Assembly (NCBI GenBank): GCA_021234155.1
Contig: JAJEKV010000010.1
Location: 18,823,418 to 18,887,417, forward strand
Source of the DNA: Isoetes taiwanensis
Lineage: Eukaryota; Streptophyta; Lycopodiopsida; Isoetales; Isoetaceae
Length of the DNA stretch: 64,000 bases
Direction of reading: 5' to 3'
Part shown: in pieces, positions 53,527-64,000 of the stretch
How positions within the stretch are numbered: position 1 is the first letter of the stretch
How the letters are laid out: each line of letters starts with the position of its first letter
Made by a program: the position numbers and the translations under genes
The notes under the pieces: model-generated
Seen by the model: the letters and a program-made list of their open reading frames with translations, nothing else
Database searches by the model: none
What the model was told of the DNA's origin: nothing

Positions 53527-55625
53527 ATCAAATTACCCATGTTATTGCCAAGTTCTCTATTTGCGTCAAATTTTACGAGGACTTCTCTGCAATTCAACAG
53601 ACCCTTGGCCACATCGTCTGGAAACTCTACTGTGAAGTCCAGGGATAACTGTCGGAAAAATCAAGGTGCTCGTGATGGGCTAAGAATTTTGCTGCCCTGG
53701 AATGCATATACAGTTTGCACGATGCAGATACACAAATTTGCAGAATTTTCTCTTAATTTAAGCAGTAGAATCTGCTCGAGCTGTGGTGGATGTTTGATTG
53801 GGTTATGGCCGAGAAACATAGATTCAAAATTGAGACACGCCACAGCTGCATGGATGCCATAATCTTTAGACAGCGGCTCAATTCCAATGCCAGTAAGCCA
53901 CCTTTTGAAGACGTATGTTAAAATCAGAGCGAAATTGTTTGTTCAGATCATTATCCTCTTGAACTGGGCCTTATAAGTTTGATCCTAAGCTATCTTGATG
54001 CCTTTCAAACACCAGCACTTGGTCAAATTTAGTTCAATTTGCGAACCGAATATTTAGTAAGGAAAAACCTCGGGCAGATCCTAAATCCAATATATCCAGT
54101 TCATGCAAGGCAAACCTGGCTGGAACAACGAATTTTACCTTTCCTAGATTTTTCCTTTAAGGAATGGCATTTGCTGTCTAGCATTGCCCAAATCCTACCA
54201 TGGATCGTATTACACAATAAGAAACATGGGGGAGCTATATCTACCAAGCTGTTCTTAGGCCCCAAAGTAATGGAGCTGCAATGGTTTGGGCGTGAGAAGC
54301 TTGGTCCTAAATACTGGTATTATACCTAAAGCAAGGATTAAAATGCAACTCTAATTTAGCAGGTTTTTCTCTTTAATGATTTAAAATGCAGGAGCTAATT
54401 TCATATTTTGCCAAGCTATATGGACAACTCTCTACCAGAAGCAGCTTAAAAAGGATTCAGAATGAGTGAGAAAATAGAAGTTCGTATAGAGTGTCTAAAT
54501 TACCTGTGCTCCAAAGGACAATTGTCATGCTCTTCTGCAAGTGCCTCTACTACATTTGATGGGAGCATAGGAAATAGTGCAGTGTTGGTGAGGTCAAGAG
54601 CATTGTATTCTGCATTATAGTCTTCCAATTTTCTTTCCCCTTCCAACAAAATTTCCTTCTCTCTATTTTCAGCATCAATATCTTGTTGCATGGGTTCATG
54701 CATTGAGACATATACTGGCGCCTCTATATACGTATTTTTGGTGCCCAATCCCATGCCGTGCAGTTAAATAATTTGTTGCCAAACATCAGTGTTTCTGGAG
54801 CTTATTCGTTCTTCTTTTCAACCACTCTAGGTGCAGGCCTAGCAATTTGTTTTTTTAACTATGTTCTTGACCATTTCCACCACATACTTTTCAAAGAGCT
54901 TGTCAATGACAGTGTGATAATTTTTTTGAAATTCCATTTCAACCTTTGTTTTATCACAGATTAGCTCTTGCATGTTGTATACACCACATCAACGATATTG
55001 CAGTAATTATTTGGCTCGCATTTCATCTTCTCTGACAGTACAAAAAGCTAATAACTGACCAAGATAAGCAATGGTAGAAAGTCTGCAATCAGTAAGGAGC
55101 AGCTCACGCTCGATCATTCTTTTATGCATGCGTTCATCATTAAGGCAGCATATGATGGTTTGTACGGCTTTGCTGGACCTTGGCATATGAGAATAGGAAA
55201 ACCTAGCTTTCTCGACTCTGGGATCCATAGTAATTCTCTGCTAAAGCCCTCCGATCCCTTATTTGTTATCTGCCAGGTAGAGCAGAACATAAGTGGATCT
55301 TATATGTTTTTCAGGAAGCATGTTCTACCATTTATCCAATATCCAGATAAGCAGACATAATGTACAGAGAACAACTCAACAACGTTAAAAAAAAAAAGCA
55401 TATATCTATATCAAAAGAAAGAAAAAAATGGCAATGAATTTTTGCGGAAGAAAGAACTCAGTTAGATCCGGATCATCTAGAATCAAAGGCACAAACGGCT
55501 CGCACAAGCCCCGCTTCTTGATAAGAACATCATGTTGTTTAATGGTCTGCCATGTCGAATCTTCTGCAATAAGCGACTTCGTACTAGAGCACTATTCAAA
55601 CTTCAAAGGCATGCCTGAAAATTCA
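53527..55625 (-). pseudogene. Cluster of exon-like ORFs of unknown protein
   Basis: Several minus-strand segments have protein-like composition. 55440-55620: IAEDSTWQTIKQHDVLIKKR, preceded by a TTTCAG acceptor-like site. 55007-55200: VQTIICCLNDERMHKRMIER and TDCRLSTIAYLGQLLAF. 54803-54967: CDKTKVEMEFQKNYHTVIDK. 54500-54690: LEDYNAEYNALDLTNTALFP. 53527-53880: HPPQLEQILLLKLRENSANL and FFRQLSLDFTVEFPDDVAKG. They are in several frames with stops (a TAG in the first, a TGA or shift near 53660), so they may be exons of a decayed or partial gene. I do not recognise the product. Confidence 0.35.
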
Positions 55626-55639
55626 AAGGAAACATAAGT

Positions 55640-57114
55640 AAGAAGAAGAAGAATACCCTCCGGGTGTTAGTTAATTAGCATTGGCAGTGAGAGCCCATCT
55701 CAAAAACTTGCTGGGATTTCTCTGGCGAACTGTAAGTAATTCGCCGATTTGGTATTCTGCTTCTGAATCATGACAAAAAACACTCTTAAATCCAATTCAA
55801 GCGGATTCCAACAACAGTAGCTTTGCATGCTTTAAATCCCTGTGAAAATCGACGTGCATCGAGCGTCAAGCAAAGAGACTAAATTGCCCTATTTGCCTAA
55901 AGAAATCCTGGCCCTCCATCCCAATCTAACTTGCTGACGTGGAATTATTTCCCTTATACACGTCACCCTTTTCTTGCCAAAACAGCTTACATAATTTTAT
56001 ATGATGAGAAGAAGAAGATAGCCACTCGTTATATTTACATCTATATGTTATATTTACATCTATAAGGACTAAGTGGGGAGGAACATTTCGGGAACATTCA
56101 CAACATCAACCACAAAGTAATCTAGCATATAACATCCAAAGAAGATAGTAGATTTACCTATTTGCAGTAGTTAGGACTCATACTACAAGCACGTTTACAT
56201 TCTCATCATTCTTTCTGTATGTATGCACATATGCCAAGCGTAATCCTTGGATTGCGACCCCAAGGAGACCACTCTCTCCGTCTATATGTACAGGCTTTTC
56301 ACAGGCCTCTGCCCTTCACTCATCCGACTGGACATCTGGCCCGGTGTAGAGTTTACACGACCACCCCACCCCTTCGAAGGTGGGCTGTAAATGCAACATC
56401 TATCCACCTAGCCATCTGGCACGGATGCGGAGTCTCACGGCCATTCCACCCCTCCGAAGATGGTATGTCTACAATGCAAGATGCAACATCATCCATCAAG
56501 AACTTTACAATTTAGAATGTCAACAATAATCTTGCAGACTGGTCCAATACGAGATATCATACAATCCCCATGCATCTTACGTTCAAATAGAAAATGAAGA
56601 GGAATAAATCTATATTGGAAGTTAATAGTAAAGAGAACAAATTATTGTGGACAACCAAAATTATTCTGCAGAAAGCTTCAGTGATTTGCATGATGGTCTT
56701 GCACACTATTTTTCTATAGATCTCAAACCTGAAGGTTGAATAGGCTGATCTAATTAATAAATGTGCTAGTTTAACTGGAACTTGATTCTATAGAAGCAAT
56801 TGGAACCTTGTAGGATTGCAACAAGCTTGATGATATATTTAGCAAAATTTGGACTTATTCAGATCTAATAAATATGCTTCAAGTATGCCATGATAATATT
56901 ATATATATTTTTAAATTTATTGATTTGAATAATTTGTTTAATTTATGTTTAGATCAAAAGTGTGATGGAAACTAAAGTATAAAATTGTTTTTTAAACAAA
57001 TATTCACTTTAATCTATTTAAATTGAAATTCTCATCTAAAATAAACTCTATATGATTAAAATGTTATGTTTTTTTAAATATTTAAAGAAGATTTTTAGAT
57101 TGAAATTGAATATG
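55640..57114. other. Non-coding stretch
   Basis: No supported gene. A ~78-bp imperfect duplication lies at about 56328-56490 (CATCTGGC[CA]CGG..GAGT..CACCCC.CCGAAG.TGG..ATGCAACATC). The tail from 56900 is very AT-rich. Confidence 0.45.
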
Positions 57115-57523
57115 TTTATGTCTTAATAATAAGTGTTAAATAGTTTATTTTGATGAAATAAAATATATTGAAAATTAATCAACAATAAGCTCAACTTAAA
57201 ACTTTTTTTTTAAAGTATTTTTAAAAGTGTAAAAGTTTGTAAATTGTGAAAATTATTATAATAATTATAAATTTGTTAAATCACTAAAAATTGAAATATT
57301 ATATTCTTGAAATCTCTAATTCTAAATAGATTCAAGTGAAAATTAGTTTGGAAGGCAATTTTATTCTTTGATGACCATTATAGTCTTACTTTAAAAATGA
57401 ACTTATATAATTAAAATTTATAAATATTATGAGAATCAAGAAGAATTAAACAATGCATATATTTATATAATGGCATCTTGAAGTGCTATCTATTAAATCT
57501 GAATAAGTTTAAGTAAGAAACTC
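57115..57523. repeat. AT-rich direct repeat, left copy
   Basis: About 400 bp. It aligns with 59317-59745 in the same orientation, for example TCTAATTCTAAATAGATTCA and GAATCAAGAAGAATTAAACA in both. The right copy has an additional ~50 bp insertion near 59475. It could be an LTR pair of a small gag-only element. Confidence 0.75.
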
Positions 57524-57524
57524 A

Positions 57525-57837
57525 CTACAAGCTCACAAAAAATTCTTTAGAGACTAAGCTGCACTCAATGTAGGTTTCAACCGCTTGCCTTTCAGAAACT
57601 CCGGGAACATGGAGCCTGAGCCGCATGAATTCCTCTGTGTACTTTGCTACTGACAAGGTGCCCTGGTTCAATCTGTAGAATTGCTGAATCTGCCTATTAG
57701 TGTGTGATCTTGGCACATAATGCTTGCGAAAGGCTTTGCTGAAAGTCTTGAACCTGTTCCTTCTTAGCTTATTGGACTTTGCGTAGCCTTTCCACCAAAT
57801 TCTAGCTGCTCCTATAGAGCTCAATTTTATCACCGCT
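57525..57837 (-). pseudogene. Retrotransposon gag fragment, downstream part
   Basis: The minus strand reads IKLSSIGAARIWWKGYAKSN, RFKTFSKAFRKHYVPRSHTN, QFYRLNQGTLSVAKYTEEFM, the conserved capsid pattern of Ty3-type gag (W..F...F..HY.P, then L.Q....V..Y...F..L). The upstream part lies at 59021-59117, beyond the hAT insertion. Confidence 0.85.
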
Positions 57838-57845
57838 AACTAGAC

Positions 57846-59012
57846 CATGGTTACCGGGAACGACGTTCCAAACGCCGTTCCGGTTCTGAACACGTTCCGG
57901 GACATGCCACGTTCCGGGAACTTTTGTTCCCGTTCCAAATGTGCATGTTACTCGGAACGCCGTTCCGACAACGTTCCGGTAAGTTGGGAACGTTGTTCCC
58001 AACTATAAAATTTATTTTGACCATTTCCTTCATCTTTTTTTCTTATTTTTCACTTTTACTTTTGCAAATTTCGATTTTAGTAGGTCGGGTCCTCTGATAT
58101 TCATTCATAACATGGTAGAATAGTGATTGTTTAATAGTGATGATGCAAAATTGGACCGCTATCGTGTAAATTCAGCTTTGTGGTGGGAGGATTATGGATC
58201 AGTAACAAAAGAGCTCCAACCTTTGGTCATTCGCATATTATGCCAAGGAGCAAGCTCCTCATCTATTGAGCGTTTGTTTAGTCACATGGGAAGCATAGCA
58301 ACAAAGAAAAGGAACAAACTTGGCACACAGAAAACTAATGATCTTACTTTTGTTGATGCAAACATGCGACTAATAGAATTCTGTTCTAAGATGGATTTTT
58401 CAAATGAGAAATTCATTGATGTGCATAAAGAAGAAACAATACTTGCAGCATATGAAGATGACGACGACAATGATAATAATGAAGCCGAACATTGTGAGGA
58501 TGAAGAAATCGAAGTTGAAGAAGGTAATGGTGATAATGAGAATGAGGATATGCTCATTGCTACTGCTGAAAATGATTTTAGTTCTACTAGTTAAAGCATT
58601 GTCATGAAATTAATGTTTTAAAAACTATTGTTTTAGCTACTTTATTATGAATATGCTTGAGAGGCTATCATGCCATATATTTGCTATAATAGAAGATTTA
58701 TTTTTATAATGATGGCTTAAGATATATTCGTCATAAAAGTTAAACTATGTGGTGTTTTTACTTTTTATGTTTATTTATAAGAATATGTAATACGGTAGAG
58801 CCTTATTTTCATTTGGCCATTATTATACATCACCCTTTGACATTTTAAACTTGAAAACTAGTTCAATAGGTTAATTAGCTCATGGGAACACCAAATCCAT
58901 TTTCAAAATTTATTTTTTCCAAAGTTGGATGTTCCCGTTCCGAAGTGTTCCGGTTCCGGTTCCGGAATTTGGGGTGCCGTTCCGGTTCCCGTTCCGGTTC
59001 CGGATAACCATG
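57846..59012 (+). mobile_element. hAT-family DNA transposon, 1.17 kb, with 8-bp target duplication
   Basis: Ends CATGGTTACCGGGAAC at left and the complement of CATGGTTATCCGGAAC at right, flanked by the exact 8-bp duplication AACTAGAC (57838-57845 and 59013-59020). Eight bases are diagnostic for hAT. Subterminal regions (57855-57995 and 58928-59003) are packed with GTTCC/GGAAC motifs, likely transposase binding sites. It sits inside the gag fragment. Confidence 0.92.
58127..58594 (+). pseudogene. hAT transposase C-terminal dimerisation domain
   Basis: 155 open codons without an ATG start (TTG). ALWWEDYGSVTKELQPLVIR, ILCQGASSSSIERLFSHMGS and KKRNKLGTQKTNDLTF match the hAT dimerisation domain (WW......L..LA..IL...ASS...ER.FS). 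A long acidic tail (AYEDDDDNDNNEAEHCEDEE) follows. The BED finger and catalytic RNase H-like core are missing, so this is an internally deleted copy or last exon. Confidence 0.9.
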
Positions 59013-59020
59013 AACTAGAC

Positions 59021-59117
59021 CCAGGGCCAAGGCATCATCATATTTAATCTTGGCATCAAAGCTTCTCAAGGAAGAAAGGCAAATGATGATGTCTTTTAGA
59101 TTGTGTCCATCCACCAT
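59021..59117 (-). pseudogene. Retrotransposon gag fragment, upstream part
   Basis: ATG at 59117, MVDGHNLKDIIICLSSLRSF and DDALALG, in continuity with 57525-57837 once the hAT element and one copy of its duplication are removed. Confidence 0.7.
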
Positions 59118-59316
59118 GATTTTTCTGTCTCTTCAATAATGTTGGATGAGCGCCACCAGAACCGACAATATCAGTAAGACTGGAATTGGCGAACTAATAG
59201 TCAGAGGGAAAATTGAGGGAATCAAGAACTTGAATGAACAGTCTGTCTATTTGAGATGAAAAAAATCGTGGAAATCCAGGTAATTTTTTTTCTTTTTGCA
59301 ACATGAAAAAAAAAAA

Positions 59317-59745
59317 CACCTTAAGTTTTAATAATAACTATTAAATAATTTATTTTTGATGAAATAAAAGATATATAAAAAATTAATCAATAATAAACTC
59401 AATTTAAAACATTTCTTAAAAGTTATTTTAAAAGTGTAAAAATTTGTAAATTGTGAAAATTATTATAATAGTGTTAAGTCAATCGCTTATTATTTAAAAA
59501 TTGTCATGATTGCCGAATTATAAATTTGTTAAATCACTAAAAATTAGAATTTTATAGTCTTGAAATGTCTAATTCTAAATAGATTCAAGTGAAAATTAGT
59601 TCGGAAGGCATAAAAATGAACTTATATAATTAAAATTTATAAATATTATGAGAATCAAGAAGAATTAAACAATACATATATTTATATAATGGCATCCTTG
59701 AAGTGCTAGCTATCAAATCTGAATAAATCTAAGTTGGAAACTCTA
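59317..59745. repeat. AT-rich direct repeat, right copy
   Basis: Partner of 57115-57523. For a minus-strand element this would be the 5' LTR. No TGG-type primer site is seen at its left edge, so an LTR interpretation is only one possibility. Confidence 0.75.
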
Positions 59746-60580
59746 AGTTGGAAAAACAAAACATTAAGCCTTCTAAACTTTTTACTCCTAATATTATAAG
59801 TATTTCAGAGTACAATTTGCAGTCCTAGAAAGTTACAGATGATTCCCTTCTAGGCCATGACATTGTTTTCTATTCATTAAATAAATTAATCTCTCATATT
59901 CTGCTACAATAGCATAAAGACACTTTATAAGTAGAAAATGTATGCCAATATATTCAACATATAGATTAAAAAGTTTTATATACACAGATAATGAAAAATA
60001 GCATCATAAGGTAATTTAACCTTTTCATTTAAGTCTGAAACAAAATTGCTACAGCTTATGGAAAGATCTTACTTCAAAATAGAAAGTAGATACTTGTAGT
60101 TTGATCATTATGCTAGGAACATCATAGCAAAAGAGCAAAAAACTTAGTTACCTGTAGTGAAACTAGAGGATAGTTAGCCAATTTAGGGTACAAGCCTAAG
60201 TCACTAACAGGTAAGCCATAAGTTTCTTGGGTGTGTATTTTTTCTTCGGACAGGAGATCTTTCTTTTCTTCCTGGTTTTCCCTTAAAAGACGAGGCTGAT
60301 CGAGAGCTTGCTTGCTCGTTTCTGTTCTTCAAAGGGCCGCCCTGCCAGCCTCGGCAATTGGATATATTTCTTTTGCTTCATAGAAACGCGAGAGTGGCTC
60401 TTTGTCTCGGAAACCGAGCGGTTTCGCACGGTCTAGTTTTTGCTTCATCTGCTTCAAGTGGAGAGGATTTTTTGCCTCTTCCGGCGATTTAGAGCCTTCC
60501 CACAACAGAAAAACCTCTTGGGGCTTTTGTCCTTGCACGACATTTCGTGTCTTCACTATTGGGTCCTTGTTTGATCGGAT
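59746..60580. other. Mostly non-coding stretch
   Basis: No convincing gene. A minus frame 60329-60556 (EVFLLWEGSKSPEEAKNPLH, DRAKPLGFRDKEPLSRFYEA) has a protein-like composition but no recognised motif. Confidence 0.4.
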
Positions 60581-60817
60581 TTTTTAGGATTCAATTTCTC
60601 ATGCCGTGTCTTAGGAGCAAGCGACCCCACTCCAGTTGAGTTTTTTGCCGAAGCTGCGTCTGTGGGTTTTGGGTTCTAGGGATTTGGGACCATCATTTCT
60701 AACAATCCCAAGCAAGAAGATCGGACCACATTCTCACTCTTCAAATTTTTGCAACCAACTCCGGTGACATCTTGGCCACATTTTTCACAGGCGAAGACAC
60801 AGAGCAACATTGGAGGT
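60581..60817 (+). pseudogene. Unassigned reading frame, part before LINE insertion
   Basis: Open from about 60581 except for a TAG at 60677-60679. It contains RVLGASDPTPVEFFAEAA, GTIISNNPKQEDRTTF and FSLFKFLQPTPVTSWPHFSQ, and it continues in the same frame after the LINE at 62258. Confidence 0.45.
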
Positions 60818-62257
60818 TAGCTCCTGAGGGTAAGGTACAGGCTTTGGATAAGATTGTTCGAAATTTTGTGTGGGGCGGGGATGATGAAGGGGCGGTTGTT
60901 AAAGTGGCTTGGTGGAAGTGTCTCCGCCCCCGGGAGGATGGGGGCTTGGCCATTCTGGATTTGGCACTGCATAGTAAGGTGTTGGTCTCTAAGTTTATTT
61001 GGAGCATTCTGCAGGATGGAGCATCTTCTCCTGGTGCGGCACTATTGTGGCAATCTCTTCGCCATTGTGTGGCATTTGGAAAGTCGTGCATGCATGTAGA
61101 GTTGCCACAGGCATTTGTTGTATGGTCTCCGGCCTTTCCCACATCGTCCCCTTTTCTCACGGGGGTGTTGCGGGCTTGGGATCACGTGTGTGTGCTCTTC
61201 CGGCTAGATTATGCCTCGGTTTATCACCACTCTTCTCCTTTCTTGTGGGTTCCTCTACCTCCTGGCATTACTTGCCCTTGGTCGCCACTTTGTGCATGCT
61301 GGACGGGGCCCGTTGGAGGCGGTTCTGCTGCTCTCACCTTGGAGGATTGGTATTGGGATGGTCAGCTAGCCGTGGGAGTTCTTTTTCGAGCTTCGCTTTA
61401 AACCGAAGGGCGATGGCCAGGGCTATCACGGGAACAAGTGGCGGGAGTATTCCGCTACATATACCTATAGTCCCTCGGGGTGATGTGGTGGTGCGGGTTT
61501 GGAAGGTTCATCCGGATGTTGTATCTTCTTGTTTTGTGCGGTCTTGTTACCGGTGTTGGCTATTCATGACACTCTGCCCCTTCCGTGGGCAAGTGGTCTC
61601 TGCGGCTTCGGGTTCGATGGCTTCCGGTTTGGGCGTGGACATGGAGCTCACTTCCCCACCAGAAGGTTCGGGTGCTTATGTGGCGGGTGGTGCACCGGCT
61701 CGGGGTGAATGTCCTTGTGAGTCGGTTTAGGCGGGTGTGAGCCCTCTTTGCCCTTGTTGTGGCCTTCATCGTGAGGCTGTGGAGCATTGTCTAGTTTTAT
61801 GCCCTCATTTGCAGGTTGCACAGGATTGGGTCGGGGCTCTGTTTCGGTGAGATTGAATAGCCAACAATTGCTGCTTCATGTGTATCACGGTGTTTGGCGG
61901 CTCGATGCGGCGGCAAGCCTTGCATCTGTCGTGGCTTGGTTGGTGTGGTTGATTTGGGAAGCGGTTGTGGATCTTCGGGGATTCAGCAGCCTGCGGCCTC
62001 TCGATTCCTCGACTTCGGGTACAAGCTATTTCAAAGCTTTTGGTGTTCCCTGATTAGTAGAGCGGAAGTTTTCCATTTGGCGGGACTTCTTGGGTGTGGT
62101 AGATGGTGATGGTCGGTTTATGCAGCGATGGAGTTGCAGTTGTTGTGGAGTGTCGAGGTATCACTGTCTCTTTGGGGCAGTTCTCCTTCCTCCTCACTTG
62201 CTTTGTAACATTACCATTCTTTTAATATATTGCTGACACAGTTCTTCAAAAAAAAAA
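60818..62257 (+). mobile_element. 5'-truncated copy of the L1-like LINE
   Basis: Flanked by the 12-bp duplication AACATTGGAGGT (60806-60817 and 62258-62269), ending in a poly(A) run at about 62247. It corresponds to the ORF2 end of the LINE at 44697-52209: FVWGGDDEGAVVKVAWWKCL, GGLAILDLALHSKVLVSKFI, then the zinc-binding region and the shared 3' UTR. Frames are broken. It retains the segment that the solo LTR interrupts in the other copy. Confidence 0.93.
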
Positions 62258-62509
62258 AACATTGGAGGTCAATGGGAAGATCACGCATTTGAAAACCTGA
62301 GAAAAGAAGACCAAAGGGAGAACAAAAGCGGGGCCGAAAAAGCTGATCAGAATGGAGGTTCAACAGGTTTAAATGAGGAAATGATTTGTATCCCTTTCTC
62401 CAAGCAGTCGGACTACCAAACCTGCAAACCCATTTTTTACCAGATTAAAGCCATTAACTCCTTAGGCGATAGAGATCTGCAGTGGAAAAGCTGGCCGGAT
62501 TACGCCTGA
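62258..62509 (+). pseudogene. Unassigned reading frame, part after LINE insertion
   Basis: Same frame as 60581-60817: NIGGQWEDHAFENLRKEDQR, SGAEKADQNGGSTGLNEEMI, YQTCKPIFYQIKAINSLGDR, DLQWKSWPDYA, stop at 62507. Hydrophilic, no family recognised. The continuity across the insertion shows that this was coding before the LINE landed. Confidence 0.5.
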
Positions 62510-63460
62510 GAAGAACCTTAGAAGGGAAAGAAACTGAGGTCTCTGATTGCGAGTACCACCAACCAGGCGCACAAAGGCATAACCCAACTAGAAGAATCAT
62601 GTCTTAAGCTCGAATCTCCGGTAGAATCTCATTGTAGCCAACAATTCTTACGAAATATAAAATTTTAAATCGACCCCACAGAAGCTAGGATCCAAACTTG
62701 TCGAGATCGTCTCTCCTTGCAGACAATAAGCTCTGTGTCAAATCTCTGCTTGTTGCCGAATTCGAGCTTCATAAGGGGAACTTCAAGATCAAAAATCCAG
62801 GTTGGTTAGTAGTTTCTTTGATCAAGTCTGCTTTATTGGAGTAGGAAAATGTGTTGTTTATGCCCTAGGGTGGTCGATTTGTGATTAAGATCATCCAAGA
62901 AGCTAGATTATTGGGGATTGGACAGCTCTGTTTGCAACAGTCCCGGATTTGGGGAAGAACAACAGATTTCAGAGTATAATTAAGCCCAAAACATGCCAAA
63001 TTTGATGGGGCTTCTTCTTTATTCATGCTCGGATTTGCCATATCAACATATGGAAGAAGTTTCAGAAGCTAATTCCATAAAATGGGGAAGTAATTGAAGA
63101 TTTTCTATTCCCTACAGAAAATGTTTTTCTGTGATGGGTCCAAAATTATTGCAGATCTGATGGGGCTTTTCACATGGCTAGATTCGGAAGCATGGGCCGA
63201 CCCATGTAGCAAAGTTTCAGATTCCAATTTGGAGTAGTGAGGAAGTAATTGAAGAAATTGGGTTTCTGAGCAGAAATTGGGGAAAACAGACCGATTTGGT
63301 GACGGATCCAGGAAGTGTGACATCCTGGCATGCTTAGGTGGCTGACACAGCAGCAGTGGCAGGCTGAAGTGGCAGTGTGGCAGACCTGACGTGGCAGGGA
63401 TGGGATTTCCCCCCAAATTTTTGGGGGGATAGATGGTTCAAACCTAGACCCTATGATAGT

Positions 63461-63536
63461 GGGACACGTGGCAGGTGTCCAAAGGGCACGTGGCAGATGC
63501 CACACAGCTGAGATGGGACACGTGTGCTAGGTGTCC
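63461..63536. promoter_or_regulatory. Cluster of three G-boxes within duplicated inverted repeats
   Basis: CACGTG at 63465, 63487 and 63519. GGGACACGTGGCAGGTGTCC (63461-63480) and a variant at 63515-63536 each contain GGACAC..GTGTCC arms. G-boxes bind bZIP and bHLH factors in plants. Whether this drives any transcript is unknown. Confidence 0.5.
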
Positions 63537-63809
63537 ACGAAAAATGAAAAATTATATGGTGGACTAGTATTTTCCTTGCCCCCCTTGGGAAGGGTGTTTC
63601 CCATGGATACCCCTTATGGGGTGAATTTTTGCACATATTTCCCACTATTGGCCCATGTTTGGGCGATACGATGTATATGGGGGTGTTGGAGGTACGAGGC
63701 CCCACACCTTCCTCTTGTGCCCTGTGTCCTTTTCCGTTTCCGTACATGTGTCGTGCATGGCATTAGAGGGCAAGGGCTTGCATGCATCAGGGTTAAGGGG
63801 GGCAAAGGG

Positions 63810-63834
63810 AAAAAAAAAAAAAAAAAAAAAAAAA
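63810..63834. repeat. Poly(A) run of 25
   Basis: Uninterrupted A tract, followed after 34 bases by a 10-bp hairpin CCCCTCCTCC/GGAGGAGGGG (63869-63893). The tract could be a retroposon tail, but no LINE or SINE body is evident to its left. Confidence 0.7.
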
Positions 63835-64000
63835 GGTTGTACAAGCTTTAAGTGCCTTAGCATGGTAGCCCCTCCTCCTTGAGGGAGGAGGGGCAAAGTG
63901 ACGCTCCTTAGGTCATATAGTTTAGTGACTTCTGTCACCTTAACATAGTCGCCCTTCCCCTCCTCGAGAGAAAGGGAGGCATATTGGCGCCTTTGGACTT

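Larger units (their letters stand above)
62510..64000. other. Non-coding stretch with G-box cluster, poly(A) run and hairpin
   Basis: No gene seen. Phrases such as CACGTGGC, GACGTGGC and TGGCAGTGTGGCAG around 63310-63540 resemble plant LTR U3 sequence; no matching second copy occurs in the window. Confidence 0.4.

Noticed and set aside
1-64000. CRISPR array or bacterial operon
   Set aside because: No regularly spaced identical repeats with unique spacers, and introns plus plant retroelements exclude a bacterial origin.

Overview
This window looks like transposon-dense nuclear DNA of a land plant. The evidence is a GT-AG intron-split gene, Ty3/gypsy chromovirus and Tat-type LTR retrotransposons, an initiator-Met-tRNA primer site, L1-like LINEs with poly(A) tails, a tRNA-derived SINE, a hAT element with an 8-bp target duplication and MITE-like DNA. 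I cannot name the species. A large-genome fern, lycophyte or gymnosperm would fit the gene scarcity and nesting, but that is inference. Only one convincing intact host-type gene is visible in 64 kb: a three-exon gene at 16850-17753 for a secreted, very cysteine-rich protein of a family I do not recognise.

Layout. 1-1303: 3' part of a chromovirus-family LTR. 2690-4450: decayed LINE. 4850-15656: an almost complete minus-strand chromovirus with two 1.6-kb LTRs, PBS and PPT. Its pol is an open 834-codon reading frame, but the gag to mid-RT part is deleted, and three extra reading frames lie between the 5' LTR and pol. 16.8-17.8 kb: the cysteine-rich gene. 17.97-18.5 kb: a copia integrase remnant and a SINE. 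18.5-24.1 kb: old ORF relics, including a transposase-like one. 24141-41327: a solo LTR of the chromovirus family (TSD TCAAC), split by a 15.6-kb Tat-like element (25320-40920, TSD TACCC), which is itself split by a LINE of about 8.2 kb (30991-39168). 42.5-43.5 kb: LTR fragment and ORF relics. 44697-52209: a full-length L1-like LINE that landed in an older LINE and was later hit by an LTR element now reduced to a solo LTR (50162-51832, TSD AAGCT). 52.7-53.0 kb: MITE. 53.5-55.6 kb: exon-like minus-strand ORFs. 57.1-59.7 kb: a gag relic between ~400-bp direct repeats, carrying a 1.17-kb hAT element. 60818-62257: a 5'-truncated L1 copy inside an older reading frame. 62.5-64 kb: non-coding.

The outstanding signal is at 12362-13459 (minus). 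The chromovirus carries a reading frame that starts exactly like histone H3: after the initiator Met, nine residues match H3 1-9, including K4 and K9. It ends with a recognisable H3 histone-fold C-terminus (KRVTLMPKDIHLARRIR). Tail and fold are separated by a long Ser-, Glu- and Arg/Lys-rich insertion, and one in-frame UGA interrupts it. The same element encodes an integrase with a C-terminal chromodomain, the class of module that reads H3 tails. A retrotransposon that carries both an H3-derived protein and a chromodomain integrase is not something I know from the literature, and it is the best candidate here for an undescribed system.
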